Under the pieces are notes generated by a model. That model searched no databases. It saw only the letters and a program-made list of their open reading frames with translations, and had not been told where the DNA came from. Shown in pieces: positions 42,396 through 50,814 of a stretch of DNA of 64,000 nucleotides. Position numbers and translations under genes: made by a program. This DNA is from Serinicoccus kebangsaanensis. Its GTDB lineage: Bacteria; Actinomycetota; Actinomycetes; Actinomycetales; Dermatophilaceae. The DNA is taken from assembly GCF_008919445.1 (NCBI RefSeq), contig NZ_VSLG01000016.1:19956-83955 (forward strand), in the 5' to 3' direction. The first letter of the stretch is position 1. Every line of letters starts with the position of its first letter.

Positions 42396-43400
42396 TCAGG
42401 CGACCCGCGTCCGGGGTGCGTTCTCGGCGGTCTTGCCGGCGTCCTTCTCCGCGACCCCGCCGATGACGTCGTCGATCTTGGCCATGAGGTCTGCGTCGAG
42501 CGTGACCCCGGCGGCCTTGACGTTGTCCTCCACCTGGGACGGCTTGGAGGCCCCGACCAGGGCGGCCGCGACGTTGGGGTTCTGCAGCACCCAGGCGACG
42601 GCGAGCTGCGGCATGGTCAGCCCTGCCTCCTGCGCCAGCGGCTTCAGACCCTGCACCGCGGTCAGCACGTCCTCGCGCATGAAGCCCTGCATGCCGCGGC
42701 CCATGGACTCGTCCGCGGCGCGGCCATCGGTCGGCGCCTCGCCGGGGAGGTACTTGCCGGACAGCACGCCCTGCGCCATCGGGCTCCAGACGATCTGGGA
42801 GATGCCGAGCTCCTCGCAGGTGGGCACGACCTCGGGCTCGATGACCCGCCACAGCATGGAGTACTGCGGCTGGGAGGAGATGAGCTGGATGCCGAGGTCC
42901 TGCGCGAGGGCGTGCCCGGCGCGGATCTGGTCGGCGGTCCACTCGCTGACACCGATGTAGAGCGCCTTGCCCTGGCGGACGACGTCGGCGAAGGCCTGCA
43001 TCGTCTCCTCCAACGGCGTCTCGGTGTCGTAGCGGTGGGCCTGGTAGAGGTCGACGTAGTCGGTCTGCAGCCGGGTCAGGCTCCCGTTGATCGACTCCAT
43101 GATGTGCTTGCGGGACAGCCCGGTGTCGTTCTTGCCGCCCGGGCCGGTGGGCCAGTAGACCTTGGTGAAGACCTCCAGGCTCTCCCGCCGCTCACCCTTG
43201 AGGGCCTCGCCGAGCACGGTCTCCGCCTTGGTGTTGGCATACACGTCGGCGGTGTCGAAGGTGCTGATCCCGGCGTCGAGGGCGGCGCGGACGCACTGGT
43301 GGGCGACGTCGTTCTCGACCTGGCTGCCGTGCGTCAGCCAGTTGCCGTAGGTGATCTCGCTGATCTTGAGCCCGCTGTTGCCGAGGTATCGAAAGTCCAT
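42396..43400 (-). CDS. Aldo/keto reductase (Kv-beta-like)
   Basis: A 334-residue NADPH-dependent (beta/alpha)8 oxidoreductase: MDFRYLGNSGLKISEITYG, DTADVYANTKAETVLGEAL with the catalytic Asp and Tyr, VFTKVYWPTG with the Lys, and LYQAHRYD with the His, giving the D-Y-K-H tetrad. LVGASKPSQVEDNVKA is the nucleotide-binding tail, as in the YghZ/Kv-beta group. Start ATG 43400. Substrate is not evident. Confidence 0.92.
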   Translation of the reverse strand: MDFRYLGNSGLKISEITYGNWLTHGSQVENDVAHQCVRAALDAGISTFDTADVYANTKAETVLGEALKGERRESLEVFTKVYWPTGPGGKNDTGLSRKHIMESINGSLTRLQTDYVDLYQAHRYDTETPLEETMQAFADVVRQGKALYIGVSEWTADQIRAGHALAQDLGIQLISSQPQYSMLWRVIEPEVVPTCEELGISQIVWSPMAQGVLSGKYLPGEAPTDGRAADESMGRGMQGFMREDVLTAVQGLKPLAQEAGLTMPQLAVAWVLQNPNVAAALVGASKPSQVEDNVKAAGVTLDADLMAKIDDVIGGVAEKDAGKTAENAPRTRVA

Positions 43401-43567
43401 GACTGCACCGTATGCCTCGCCCCGGACGGACCTCGGTGCCGGGTGGTCATCGCGGGCGATCGCCGTCCATCCACGCGCCACGTGATACCGGGGGAGGACC
43501 CCACGGCCGCGAGGTGGGGCCCGGCGGCTGACGCGGGAGGTGGTGGGGCGGCCGCATCGTCAGGGGT

Positions 43568-43759
43568 ATGACTCTCACCCAGCTCCTGCTCGACGTCGTC
43601 GTCGTCCTCGGGGTCGTGCTCATGACCCTTCTCGCCATCGTCCCGGTGTGGCTGGAGGCCGCAGCTCAGCCCTCCCCGAAGGACAGCCGGAAGACCACCT
43701 CGCCGATGCCCTCGTCGGCGATGTTCTCGATGATGCCGTTGGAGGTGAAGCCCAGGTGA
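43568..43759 (+). CDS. Possible small single-span membrane protein
   Basis: A 63-codon frame from ATG 43568 that encodes one hydrophobic helix (LTQLLLDVVVVLGVVLMTLL) and a polar tail. The tail overlaps the 3' end of the convergent GNAT gene by 94 bp, which is unusual for a real gene. No clear ribosome binding site. Only the helix part, which lies outside GNAT, looks gene-like. Confidence 0.3.
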   Translation: MTLTQLLLDVVVVLGVVLMTLLAIVPVWLEAAAQPSPKDSRKTTSPMPSSAMFSMMPLEVKPR

Positions 43760-44100
43760 CGGTGCCAGGCCTGCGGCTCCGGCTCGTCGGTCTGCGAGGA
43801 GCTCAGCAGCGCGACGTAGCCCTGCCCCTTGAGCCGGGCCACGAGGTCGTCCACGAGCACCCGGGACAGCCCGCGGCCACGGGCGTCCTCCTGCAGCACG
43901 ATGAGACTCAGGAAGGGGACCGTGGCCCAGAGGATCGTGTAGTGCAGCAGCCCGACGACCGCCCCGTCCACCTCGACGACGAGCACCTCCTCGTTGCCGA
44001 TGAGCCGGGTCCAGGCGCTCTCCCTGGGCCACTCGTCCAGGCGGCGCAGGTCGGGCAGGTCGGCCGTGGTGGCAGGACGGACGGTCGCGGTGGCGGGCAT
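43666..44100 (-). CDS. GNAT-family N-acetyltransferase
   Basis: A 144-residue acetyltransferase: LSLIVLQEDARGRGLSRVLVDDLVARL holds motif A (RGRGLS) for acetyl-CoA, and WHRHLGFTSNGIIENI closes the fold. Start ATG 44100 after GAGGACC; longer frames upstream are spurious. Divergent from DUF5701 across a region with a 50-bp palindrome. Substrate unknown. Confidence 0.88.
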   Translation of the reverse strand: MPATATVRPATTADLPDLRRLDEWPRESAWTRLIGNEEVLVVEVDGAVVGLLHYTILWATVPFLSLIVLQEDARGRGLSRVLVDDLVARLKGQGYVALLSSSQTDEPEPQAWHRHLGFTSNGIIENIADEGIGEVVFRLSFGEG

Positions 44101-44195
44101 GGCAGGTCCTCGGGTCGCAGCGGGCGGTCGCCGCAACCCTAGGCAGACCCAGGGTTCCAGCCAACCGGATTGCCGCCCCCTGCCTGACTCACCCG

Positions 44196-44245
44196 CAGAA
44201 GTTGTTCTTCTGCCGCGATGCATCACCGCAGACGAACAACTTCTG
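44196..44245. repeat. 50-bp near-perfect palindrome
   Basis: CAGAAGTTGTTC arms extend inward to a centre GATGCATC with few mismatches. It lies in the 233-bp divergent region between GNAT and DUF5701, which contains nothing else I can name. Its AT-rich arms differ from the other palindromes. Confidence 0.85.
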
Positions 44246-44333
44246 GGTATGAGTGGGTGGTCCGGCGCCGACCGGCCGTCGGGAATCGGTGACGACGCCC
44301 CGGCGTTGAGGTGGACCCACCACGAGGAGGACC

Positions 44334-44933
44334 GTGGCCGCTCCCGCCCTGCCTGCCCTGCCCGCCCAGCACCGACGACTCACCGACCTGGGTCTGGACC
44401 TGCCCGACCTGCCGGCCGACCTGACCGGCGACCTGCTCGTCGTCCATCCGCGCCTCGTCCCGGTGGCGGCCCTCGTGCCGCTCCTGCGTCGCGGGGAGCG
44501 GCCGGGCTTCGTCGTGACGGACCTCACCGACCTCGCCGAGTTCGGTCCGGCGCCGGGGGTCGAGGTGCCGGACGCCGACCTCTACGCGGTGCGGTCGCCC
44601 GAGCGCGGCGACGGCTACGCCAACCTCAGCCCGGACGAGGTGGACCCGAAGATCAGGGCCCGTGGCCGTGACCTGATGACCGCCTCGGAGGGTGTCTGCT
44701 GGGCGCTCCAGGAGCCCGGGGCGATCGAGCGCAACCACTGCTTCATGACGACCGGGTCCCGCAGGCCGAAGGCGTCGGGGAGATGCCTGGACGCGCGGGT
44801 CCCGGCGCTGTGGATCAGCAACGGCACCGGGCGGGACGGGCGCGACCGCGCCGACGCCCCCAAGCTCGGCTGGTGCTGGGCCGGCAACCGGCACACCTGG
44901 CTCGGCATCGCCTCGGTGGGCGGCCGCTCCTAG
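44334..44933 (+). CDS. DUF5701 family protein
   Basis: A 199-residue protein. RGDGYANLSPDEVDPKIRAR, the GVCWALQEPGAIERNHCFMT region with TGSRR, and PALWISNGTGRDGRDR plus GWCWAGNRHTWLGIAS near the C-terminus match my recollection of the actinobacterial DUF5701 family. No enzymatic function is known. It starts with GTG 44334 after GAGGAGGACC. Its stop is next to the end of the convergent sigma factor gene. Confidence 0.85.
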   Translation: MAAPALPALPAQHRRLTDLGLDLPDLPADLTGDLLVVHPRLVPVAALVPLLRRGERPGFVVTDLTDLAEFGPAPGVEVPDADLYAVRSPERGDGYANLSPDEVDPKIRARGRDLMTASEGVCWALQEPGAIERNHCFMTTGSRRPKASGRCLDARVPALWISNGTGRDGRDRADAPKLGWCWAGNRHTWLGIASVGGRS

Positions 44934-44934
44934 G

Positions 44935-45933
44935 TCACCGGGCCGGCAGCTGCTCCGGCAGGCCGGCGTGCTCGAAGGCGGACTCGTCGAAGAAGCCGAC
45001 GACCCCCTGCACCTCACCGTCCCGGATATCGACCACGCACAGCTGGAACTGGCGGTATGCGCCGTCCGCGTCGCGCAGGTACATCCCGACCGCCGGCTGC
45101 CCGTTGGCCACGACCGGCACCATCCGCAGGTCGCCCGAGGCCTTGGCGGGGCACTGGTGCCCGATGAGGGACGCGATGTCCTCGGGGCCGAGGTAGAAGC
45201 GGTCGAAGGGCGGCATCTGCCAGGTCGCCTGGTCGGTCATCACCCCGACCACGGCCGGGATGTCGTAGCGCTCGAAGGCGTCGCAGAAGGCGGTGAAGAC
45301 CTCGCGGTCGGCGGCGGTCAGCTCGCTCACCCGGCGCCCGGCGCGAGTCAGCCCCTCACCGATCGTCGCGCGGGAGCGCTGCAGCGCCGAGTTGACCGAG
45401 GCCACCGTCGTCTCCAGCGCGGTCGCGGTCTCGGCCGCCGAGAGCTGCAGCACGTCCCGCAGCACCAGCACCGCCCGCTGCAGCGGCGGCAGGTCCTGCA
45501 GCGCCGCGACGAAGGCGAGCTGGGTCGCCTCCGCGACCTCCGTCGCCTCGGCGGGATCCACCGGCACGGCGTCCCGACCCCAGACCAGCTGGTCCGGCAG
45601 CGGCTCCAGCCAGTCGCGGGACCGGTCCTCGACCACGGGCTCGCGCGGGTCACCGGGCGGGCCGCCGAGGCCGCTGGGCAGCGGCCGGCGGCCCTGCTGC
45701 TTGAGCGCGGTCAGGCAGGCGTTCGTGGCGATGGTGTACATCCACGTCCGTACCGAGGACCGCCCCTCGAAGCGGTGGTAGGCCTTCCAGGCGCGCAGGT
45801 AGGTCTCCTGCACCAGGTCCTCGGCCTCGCTGGCCGACCCCAGCATGCGGTAGCAGTGCGCGATCAGCTCCCCCCGCAACGGCGCCGTGGTCTCCTCGAA
45901 GTCTGCTCGTGGGGCGTCCACCTGCGTGCTCAT
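44935..45933 (-). CDS. ECF-type sigma factor with C-terminal SnoaL-like domain (SigG/TIGR02960-like)
   Basis: A 332-residue protein: sigma region 2 (AHCYRMLGSASEAEDLVQETYLRAWKAYHRFEG, residues 25-57), SVRTWMYTIATNACLTAL, region 4 (LPPLQRAVLVLRDVLQLSAAETATALETTVASVNSALQRSRATI), then a SnoaL-like domain (FCDAFERYDIPAVVGVMTDQATWQMPP). Such tails replace anti-sigma control in this group. ATG 45933 overlaps the stop of an upstream VOC gene (ATGA), so the two are co-expressed. Confidence 0.92.
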   Translation of the reverse strand: MSTQVDAPRADFEETTAPLRGELIAHCYRMLGSASEAEDLVQETYLRAWKAYHRFEGRSSVRTWMYTIATNACLTALKQQGRRPLPSGLGGPPGDPREPVVEDRSRDWLEPLPDQLVWGRDAVPVDPAEATEVAEATQLAFVAALQDLPPLQRAVLVLRDVLQLSAAETATALETTVASVNSALQRSRATIGEGLTRAGRRVSELTAADREVFTAFCDAFERYDIPAVVGVMTDQATWQMPPFDRFYLGPEDIASLIGHQCPAKASGDLRMVPVVANGQPAVGMYLRDADGAYRQFQLCVVDIRDGEVQGVVGFFDESAFEHAGLPEQLPAR

Positions 45934-46337
45934 GCCGTCTCCCTCGTCGCAGCGTCCCGGTCCATCCACATCACTTCCCAGACGTGGCCGTCCAGGTCCG
46001 CGTAGGTCCTGCCGTACATCATGCCGTGATCCACCCTCCTGATGTCGGTCCCGCCCGCCGCGACCGCCCGGTCGACCACCGCGTCGACGGCCTGCCTGCT
46101 GGCGGCCGACAGACAGAGCAGCGCCTCCACGGTGCCCGGCTCGGCGACGGTGGAGTCGTGGAAGCTGGCGAAGGCGTCCCGGTCCAGGAGCATCGCGTGC
46201 AGCGTCGGGCCGAGCTCGAGGCACAGCGCGGAGGCGTCGCAGAAGTCGGTGTTGAAGCTGTAGCCCACCTCGGTGAAGAAGGTGCGGGACCGCTCCAGGT
46301 CCTGCACCGGGAGGTTGACGAACATCAGCTGGTGCAT
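45930..46337 (-). CDS. VOC-superfamily protein co-transcribed with the sigma factor
   Basis: A 135-residue glyoxalase-like protein: QLMFVNLPVQDLERSRTFFTEVGYSF, then CLELGPTLHAMLLD, and a closing YGRTYADLDGHVWEVMWMD with an Asp-Gly and Glu as in metal-binding VOC proteins. CGAGGAGAAG precedes ATG 46337. VOC/ECF operons are frequent in actinobacteria. It is divergent from a MarR regulator, 96 bp away, and may be part of its regulon. Confidence 0.88.
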   Translation of the reverse strand: MHQLMFVNLPVQDLERSRTFFTEVGYSFNTDFCDASALCLELGPTLHAMLLDRDAFASFHDSTVAEPGTVEALLCLSAASRQAVDAVVDRAVAAGGTDIRRVDHGMMYGRTYADLDGHVWEVMWMDRDAATRETA

Positions 46338-46419
46338 GGCGGCTTCTCCTCGGACGGGGGTGTCGTGCTCGGGCTCGTGCGGGGTCAGACCAGGTCGAGA
46401 GCGCCGACTCATCGGTGAT

Positions 46420-46435
46420 ATGATGTATGCATCAT
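46420..46435. promoter_or_regulatory. MarR operator overlapping the marR start codon
   Basis: ATGATG-TATG-CATCAT, a perfect 6-bp inverted repeat within TGATATGATGTATGCATCAT, covers the ATG of the regulator gene. Binding would block its own expression and possibly that of the divergent VOC-sigma operon. Confidence 0.65.
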
Positions 46436-46874
46436 GCAACTATCTGAGGAGCTGGCCCGGACCTTCACCGCCATGGGCCGTCTGCTGCGCGACCGGGAGG
46501 GGTTGCTGTCCCCCAGCGAGCTCGAGGTGCTGGCCCGGCTCGCCGGACGCGAGTGCACCCGCTCGCGCGACCTGGCGCGCGTCGAGGGCCTGGACCCCTC
46601 GACGATGAGCCGGCGCCTGGCCTCGCTCGCGGAGCGGGGCCTCGTGGAGCGGCACCCCGACCCGGACGACCGTCGGGCCCAGGTGCTCGGTCTCACCGAG
46701 GAGGGACGCGCCCTGCTCGCGGCCGAGCGGGCCCGGCGGGTCACCCTCATCACCGACACGTTGTCCGACTGGCCGGAGCAGGACCTGGACCAGCTCGCCA
46801 CCCTGCTCGGACGCCTCGCCGACTCGATCGACACGGCCCGCGACGGGCATACCGGGACCAGGTCCGCCTCATGA
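46434..46874 (+). CDS. MarR-family transcriptional regulator
   Basis: A 146-residue winged helix: SELEVLARLAGRECTRSRDLARVEGLDPSTMSRRLASLAERGLVERHPDPDDRRAQVLGLTEEG contains the recognition helix and wing with the DxRxx(V/Q) signature. It starts inside its own operator. The stop overlaps the efflux gene start (ATGA), which makes it the local repressor of that transporter. Confidence 0.93.
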   Translation: MQLSEELARTFTAMGRLLRDREGLLSPSELEVLARLAGRECTRSRDLARVEGLDPSTMSRRLASLAERGLVERHPDPDDRRAQVLGLTEEGRALLAAERARRVTLITDTLSDWPEQDLDQLATLLGRLADSIDTARDGHTGTRSAS

Positions 46875-48511
46875 GCGTGACCCGCAGCACCCCTGACAGC
46901 ACCACGACCGCACCGAGGAGCTCGATGGCCACCGCCACACCCGCCGCGCCCACCACCACCCAGGGCACCGGCAGCGCACCCTTCCGCCTGGACCGGGAGC
47001 ACAAGATCGTCTTCGCCAGCCTGATGCTGGGGATGTTCGTCGCGTCGATCAGCCAGACCATCGTCGGGCCGGCGCTGCCGCAGATCGTCGCCGACCTCGG
47101 CGGGATGGCGCACTACTCCTGGGTGGCGACGGCCGCCATGCTCGTCTCCGCGGTGGTGGTGCCCGTCGTCGGCAAGCTCTCCGACCTCTACGGTCGCAAG
47201 ACGTTCTACCTGGCCGGCCTGGTGATCTTCATGGTCGGCTCGGTCGTCTCCGGGCTCGCCGGCAGCTTCTGGGTGCTGGTCGCCGGTCGCGCGATCCAGG
47301 GCGCCGGGATGGGCACCCTCATGCCGCTGTCCCAGACGATCATCGGCGACATCATCCCGGCCCGGCAGCGGGGGAAGTACCAGGGCCTCATGGGCGCCGT
47401 CTTCGGCGTGACCTCGGTGGCCGGCCCGCTCGCCGGCGGGTTGATCACCGACCACCTCGGCTGGCGCTGGCTGTTCTTCACCATCCTGCCGATCGGCCTG
47501 CTCGCCCTGGCGTTCGTCGCCCGCTACATGCACCTGCCGCACCAGCGGCGCGAGGCGAAGATCGACGTCGCCGGGATCATCACCCTGTCGATCGCCATGG
47601 TGTCGATCCTGCTCGCCACGAGCTGGGGCGGGACGACCTACCCCTGGGTCTCGGCCCAGGTGCTCGGGCTGTATGCCGTGGGTCTGGTCGGCGCGCTCGC
47701 CTTCGTGGCCGTCGAGCTGCGGGCGCAGGAGCCGCTGCTGCCGCTGCGCCTCTTCCGCAGCAGCGTCTTCAGCTGGTCCAACGTCGCCGGGCTGGGCGTG
47801 GCGATGGTGATGTTCGGGTCGATCATCTACATCCCGGTCTTCGCCCAGGGCGTGCTCGGCGTGGACGCCACCCAGTCCGGCCTCATCCTCATGCCGATGA
47901 TGCTCGGGCTGATCGTCATGGGCATCCTCACCGGGCTGCTCGTGACCAGGACCGGCCACTACAAGCCGTTCATGCTCACCGGCATCGCGGTCATGGCGCT
48001 CGGGGTCTTCCTGCTGACGCGGCTCTCGGAGACCTCCAGCGCCTGGGCGCTCTTCGGGTCGATGGCGGTCGTCGGTGTCGGCCTCGGCATGGCGATGCAG
48101 CTCTACACCCTCGTGGTGCAGAACGTCGTCGCCCGTCGCGACCTCGGCGTCGCCACCGCCACCACCCAGTTCAGCCGCAACATCGGCTCGACGGTGGGGA
48201 TCGCGGTCTACGGCTCGATCATGACCGGCGGCCTCGGCGCCGCGGTCGCCTCGCACCTCCCGGCCTCGATGCGGGACCAGGCGGCGCAGCAGGCCAGCGG
48301 CCTGGACGTCGGCTCGGTGCTGGACCCCTCCTCGCTCGGCAACGTGCCGCCGGTGGTCGAGGAGGCGCTGCGGGCCGGGCTCGCCGACCAGCTGCACGAC
48401 GCCTTCATGGTCGGGCTGCCGATCCTCGCGCTCGTCTTCGTCGCCACGGCGATGATCCGGCACGTGCCGCTGCGGGAGACCCTCGAGGACGCCCCGGTCG
48501 ACCGGGGCTGA
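46871..48511 (+). CDS. DHA2-family (EmrB/QacA-like) drug:H+ antiporter
   Basis: A 546-residue, 14-helix MFS exporter. LMLGMFVASISQTIVGPALPQIVADLGG is motif D1, GKLSDLYGRKTFYL is motif A, RAIQGAGMGTLMPLSQTIIGDIIPARQRGKYQG covers motifs B and C. Coupled to MarR, so induction by a toxic compound is likely. The first 35 residues are Thr/Ala-rich and cytoplasmic. Confidence 0.93.
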   Translation: MSVTRSTPDSTTTAPRSSMATATPAAPTTTQGTGSAPFRLDREHKIVFASLMLGMFVASISQTIVGPALPQIVADLGGMAHYSWVATAAMLVSAVVVPVVGKLSDLYGRKTFYLAGLVIFMVGSVVSGLAGSFWVLVAGRAIQGAGMGTLMPLSQTIIGDIIPARQRGKYQGLMGAVFGVTSVAGPLAGGLITDHLGWRWLFFTILPIGLLALAFVARYMHLPHQRREAKIDVAGIITLSIAMVSILLATSWGGTTYPWVSAQVLGLYAVGLVGALAFVAVELRAQEPLLPLRLFRSSVFSWSNVAGLGVAMVMFGSIIYIPVFAQGVLGVDATQSGLILMPMMLGLIVMGILTGLLVTRTGHYKPFMLTGIAVMALGVFLLTRLSETSSAWALFGSMAVVGVGLGMAMQLYTLVVQNVVARRDLGVATATTQFSRNIGSTVGIAVYGSIMTGGLGAAVASHLPASMRDQAAQQASGLDVGSVLDPSSLGNVPPVVEEALRAGLADQLHDAFMVGLPILALVFVATAMIRHVPLRETLEDAPVDRG

Positions 48512-48523
48512 GCGGCTCGCCCG

Positions 48524-49522
48524 TCAGCCGGGGACCGCGCGGGTGAACCGACCGGTCTCCAGCCAGTGGGCCAGCCGGTCGCCGGTGACCTGCAGGTATG
48601 CCGCGGCGTCCGCGCGGAAGGCCGCGGTCGTGCTGGCGAGCAGGGCGTTGGCGAGGAGCAGCTGCCGGGAGGCGACCATCGCCTCGAAGTCCTCGTCGGC
48701 GACGACGGGGAACGGGCGGGTCGCGGCATACCCCTCGCGCATCGCCTGCTCCGGGGCCGGATCGGCGTCGCGCAGGTAGAAGGCGGAGATCGCCAGGTCC
48801 AGCACCGGCGGCCCGAGGCCGCTGTCGTCGAAGTCGAAGACCGCCAGCCGCCCCTCGTGCCACTTGAGGTTGCCCCCGTGCAGGTCGGCGTGCAGCGGCA
48901 CGGCCGGCGACGCCCGGCCCACGCGGTCGAAGGCGTCGGTGCACCGGGCCCTCGCGGTGCGCACGAGGGGGCCGAGGCGTCGATCGTCGGCGCAGGCCGC
49001 CGTGAGCAGGTCGGGATCGCCGAAGAGGGGGTCGTCGAAGACGGGCAGCCGGGCCGCGACCGCCGAGCCCCAGTCCTCGGCGTGCCGGTGCAGGGCGGCG
49101 GTGAGCGCCCCCAGCGCGCGGCACTGCTCGAGCGTGCCGATCGTGCCGAGGTCCGCACCGGGCAGCCACCCGCTCGCCGTGACCAGCACGTCGCGTCCCA
49201 GCTCGGCGGACCGGACCTGCGCCAGGTAGCCGCCCCGCACCGTCGGCACCGGGTCGGGCGCCAGCACCTCGGTCTGCGTCGCGAGCGCGTGCTGCCACTC
49301 CTGCTGCGCCTGGATCGCCTCGGGGGAGCTGACCGAGTTGGTGTTGACGCGCAGCGCCACGGTGCGCTGCTCGGTCTCCAGCCGGAAGGTCGTGTTGTAG
49401 CCGTGCAGGGCCAGCTCGATCCCGGTCGGCACCAGGGCGAACTGCCCGGCCGCCTCGAGGGCGATCGCCCGCAGCAGCTCGGTCTGGGACAGCTCGTCGA
49501 GGTCGTGGTATGCCGTGGGCAT
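48524..49522 (-). CDS. Aminoglycoside phosphotransferase-fold kinase (RdoA/HomoserineK-II type)
   Basis: A 332-residue protein of the APH/choline-kinase fold. VPLHADLHGGNLKWHEG is the catalytic loop (HxDxxxxN) and LAVFDFDDSGLGPPVLDLA is the metal-binding DFD-like motif. The N-terminal lobe has FRLETEQRTVALRVNT. Not closely like known resistance enzymes; a small-molecule or protein Ser/Thr kinase role is more likely. Start ATG 49522, divergent from the LytS-type kinase. Confidence 0.87.
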   Translation of the reverse strand: MPTAYHDLDELSQTELLRAIALEAAGQFALVPTGIELALHGYNTTFRLETEQRTVALRVNTNSVSSPEAIQAQQEWQHALATQTEVLAPDPVPTVRGGYLAQVRSAELGRDVLVTASGWLPGADLGTIGTLEQCRALGALTAALHRHAEDWGSAVAARLPVFDDPLFGDPDLLTAACADDRRLGPLVRTARARCTDAFDRVGRASPAVPLHADLHGGNLKWHEGRLAVFDFDDSGLGPPVLDLAISAFYLRDADPAPEQAMREGYAATRPFPVVADEDFEAMVASRQLLLANALLASTTAAFRADAAAYLQVTGDRLAHWLETGRFTRAVPG

Positions 49523-49573
49523 GGCTCAGCCTCGCACGTCTCCGCCCCGGAGGCTCCGGAGTAGGGTCCGACC

Positions 49574-50791
49574 ATGCTCGGCGACCTGCACCTCCCGACC
49601 GCGGTGCTGGTGCTCGCGCTGGTGGGCGTCGTCCACCTGCTGCTGTGGTGGCGTCGGCGCCGGACCGCCCGGGGCTTCCTGTCCGAGACCGACCAGCTGA
49701 CCTACGAGACGCTGCGCTCCGGCGCGCAGGCCGGGCGCAGCCTCCGGGCCGGACTCACCGAGGACTACGCCGAGCCCGCCGCCCGGCACCTGCGGATGAT
49801 GCTCGGCGGCACTGCCCTGGCCATCTGCGACAGCCAGGAGGCGCTCGCCTGGTCCGGGCTCGGCGAGCACCACCGGGAGCAGGCGGCCGCGCACGCCGGC
49901 AGGGTGCTGAGCAGCGGTGACGTGGCCGTGCTCACCCGGGCTGACCTGCCGTGCGACACCCCCGAGTGCCCGGTGCGCGCCGGCGTGGTCGCCCCGCTCG
50001 TGGTGGACGACCGCGTCATCGGTGCGCTTGCGGCATACTCACCGCGTCCCTCGGCGGGGCTGGCCCGGGCGACCGAGCAGCTCGCGACCTGGGTCAGCGG
50101 GCAGCTCGAGCTGGGCGAGCTGGACCGGGAGCGGACCCGGGCGATGGAGGCCGAGCTGCGCAGCCTGCGCGCCCAGATCAGCCCGCACTTCATCTACAAC
50201 TCGCTGGGCGCCATCGCCTCCTTCGTGCGCACCGACCCGGACCGGGCGCGCGAGCTGCTGCTCGAGTTCGCCGACTTCACCCGCTATGCGCTCCGCCGGG
50301 GCGGCGCGTTCACGACGCTCGCCGACGAGCTGCGCAACATCGAGCGCTACCTGGTGCTGGAGCAGGCGCGCTTCGGTGAGCGGCTCCGGGTCCACCTGCT
50401 CATCGCGCCCGAGGTGCTCCCGGTGGCCGTGCCCTACCTGGCGGTCCAGCCGCTCGTGGAGAACGCGGTGCGGCACGGGCTGGCCGGCAAGGAGAGCGTC
50501 GGCACGGTCACGATCACCGGGACCGACCTCGGCGACCTGGCCGAGATCGCGATCGAGGACGACGGCGTCGGCTCCGACCCCGAGCTCGTGCGGCGCGCGC
50601 TGGACGGCGACGTCGGCGCACAGCCGGGCGAGTCGGCCGGCGTCGGGATGGGCCTGGGCAACGTCGACGCCCGGCTGCGCCAGGTCTACGGCGACGACCA
50701 CGGGCTGGTCGTCGAGACCGCTCCGGGGCTGGGCACGAAGGTGACCTTCCGGGTGCCGAAGTACGCCCCCGGCGTGCACCCGGACCGCTGA
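49574..50791 (+). CDS. LytS-type sensor histidine kinase
   Basis: A 405-residue kinase: one N-terminal membrane helix (residues 7-26), a GAF-like domain (about 70-170, with CDTPECPVRAGVVAPLVVDD), then the His_kinase domain with QISPHFIYNSLGAIASFVR (phospho-His) and HATPase_c with VENAVRHG, DDGVGSD and GMGLGNVDARL. TAGGGT six bases before ATG predicts a leaderless transcript. Followed by its LytTR regulator, then a DUF485/SSS symporter pair, the known arrangement for acetate- or pyruvate-type uptake. Confidence 0.93.
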   Translation: MLGDLHLPTAVLVLALVGVVHLLLWWRRRRTARGFLSETDQLTYETLRSGAQAGRSLRAGLTEDYAEPAARHLRMMLGGTALAICDSQEALAWSGLGEHHREQAAAHAGRVLSSGDVAVLTRADLPCDTPECPVRAGVVAPLVVDDRVIGALAAYSPRPSAGLARATEQLATWVSGQLELGELDRERTRAMEAELRSLRAQISPHFIYNSLGAIASFVRTDPDRARELLLEFADFTRYALRRGGAFTTLADELRNIERYLVLEQARFGERLRVHLLIAPEVLPVAVPYLAVQPLVENAVRHGLAGKESVGTVTITGTDLGDLAEIAIEDDGVGSDPELVRRALDGDVGAQPGESAGVGMGLGNVDARLRQVYGDDHGLVVETAPGLGTKVTFRVPKYAPGVHPDR

Positions 50792-50814
50792 TCCCCGCCC
50801 GTACGATGACCCCC

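Noticed and set aside
46409..48463. 684-codon minus-strand frame opposite the MarR and DHA2 genes
   Set aside because: Shadow frame: extremely His/Arg/Asp-rich and no ribosome binding site.
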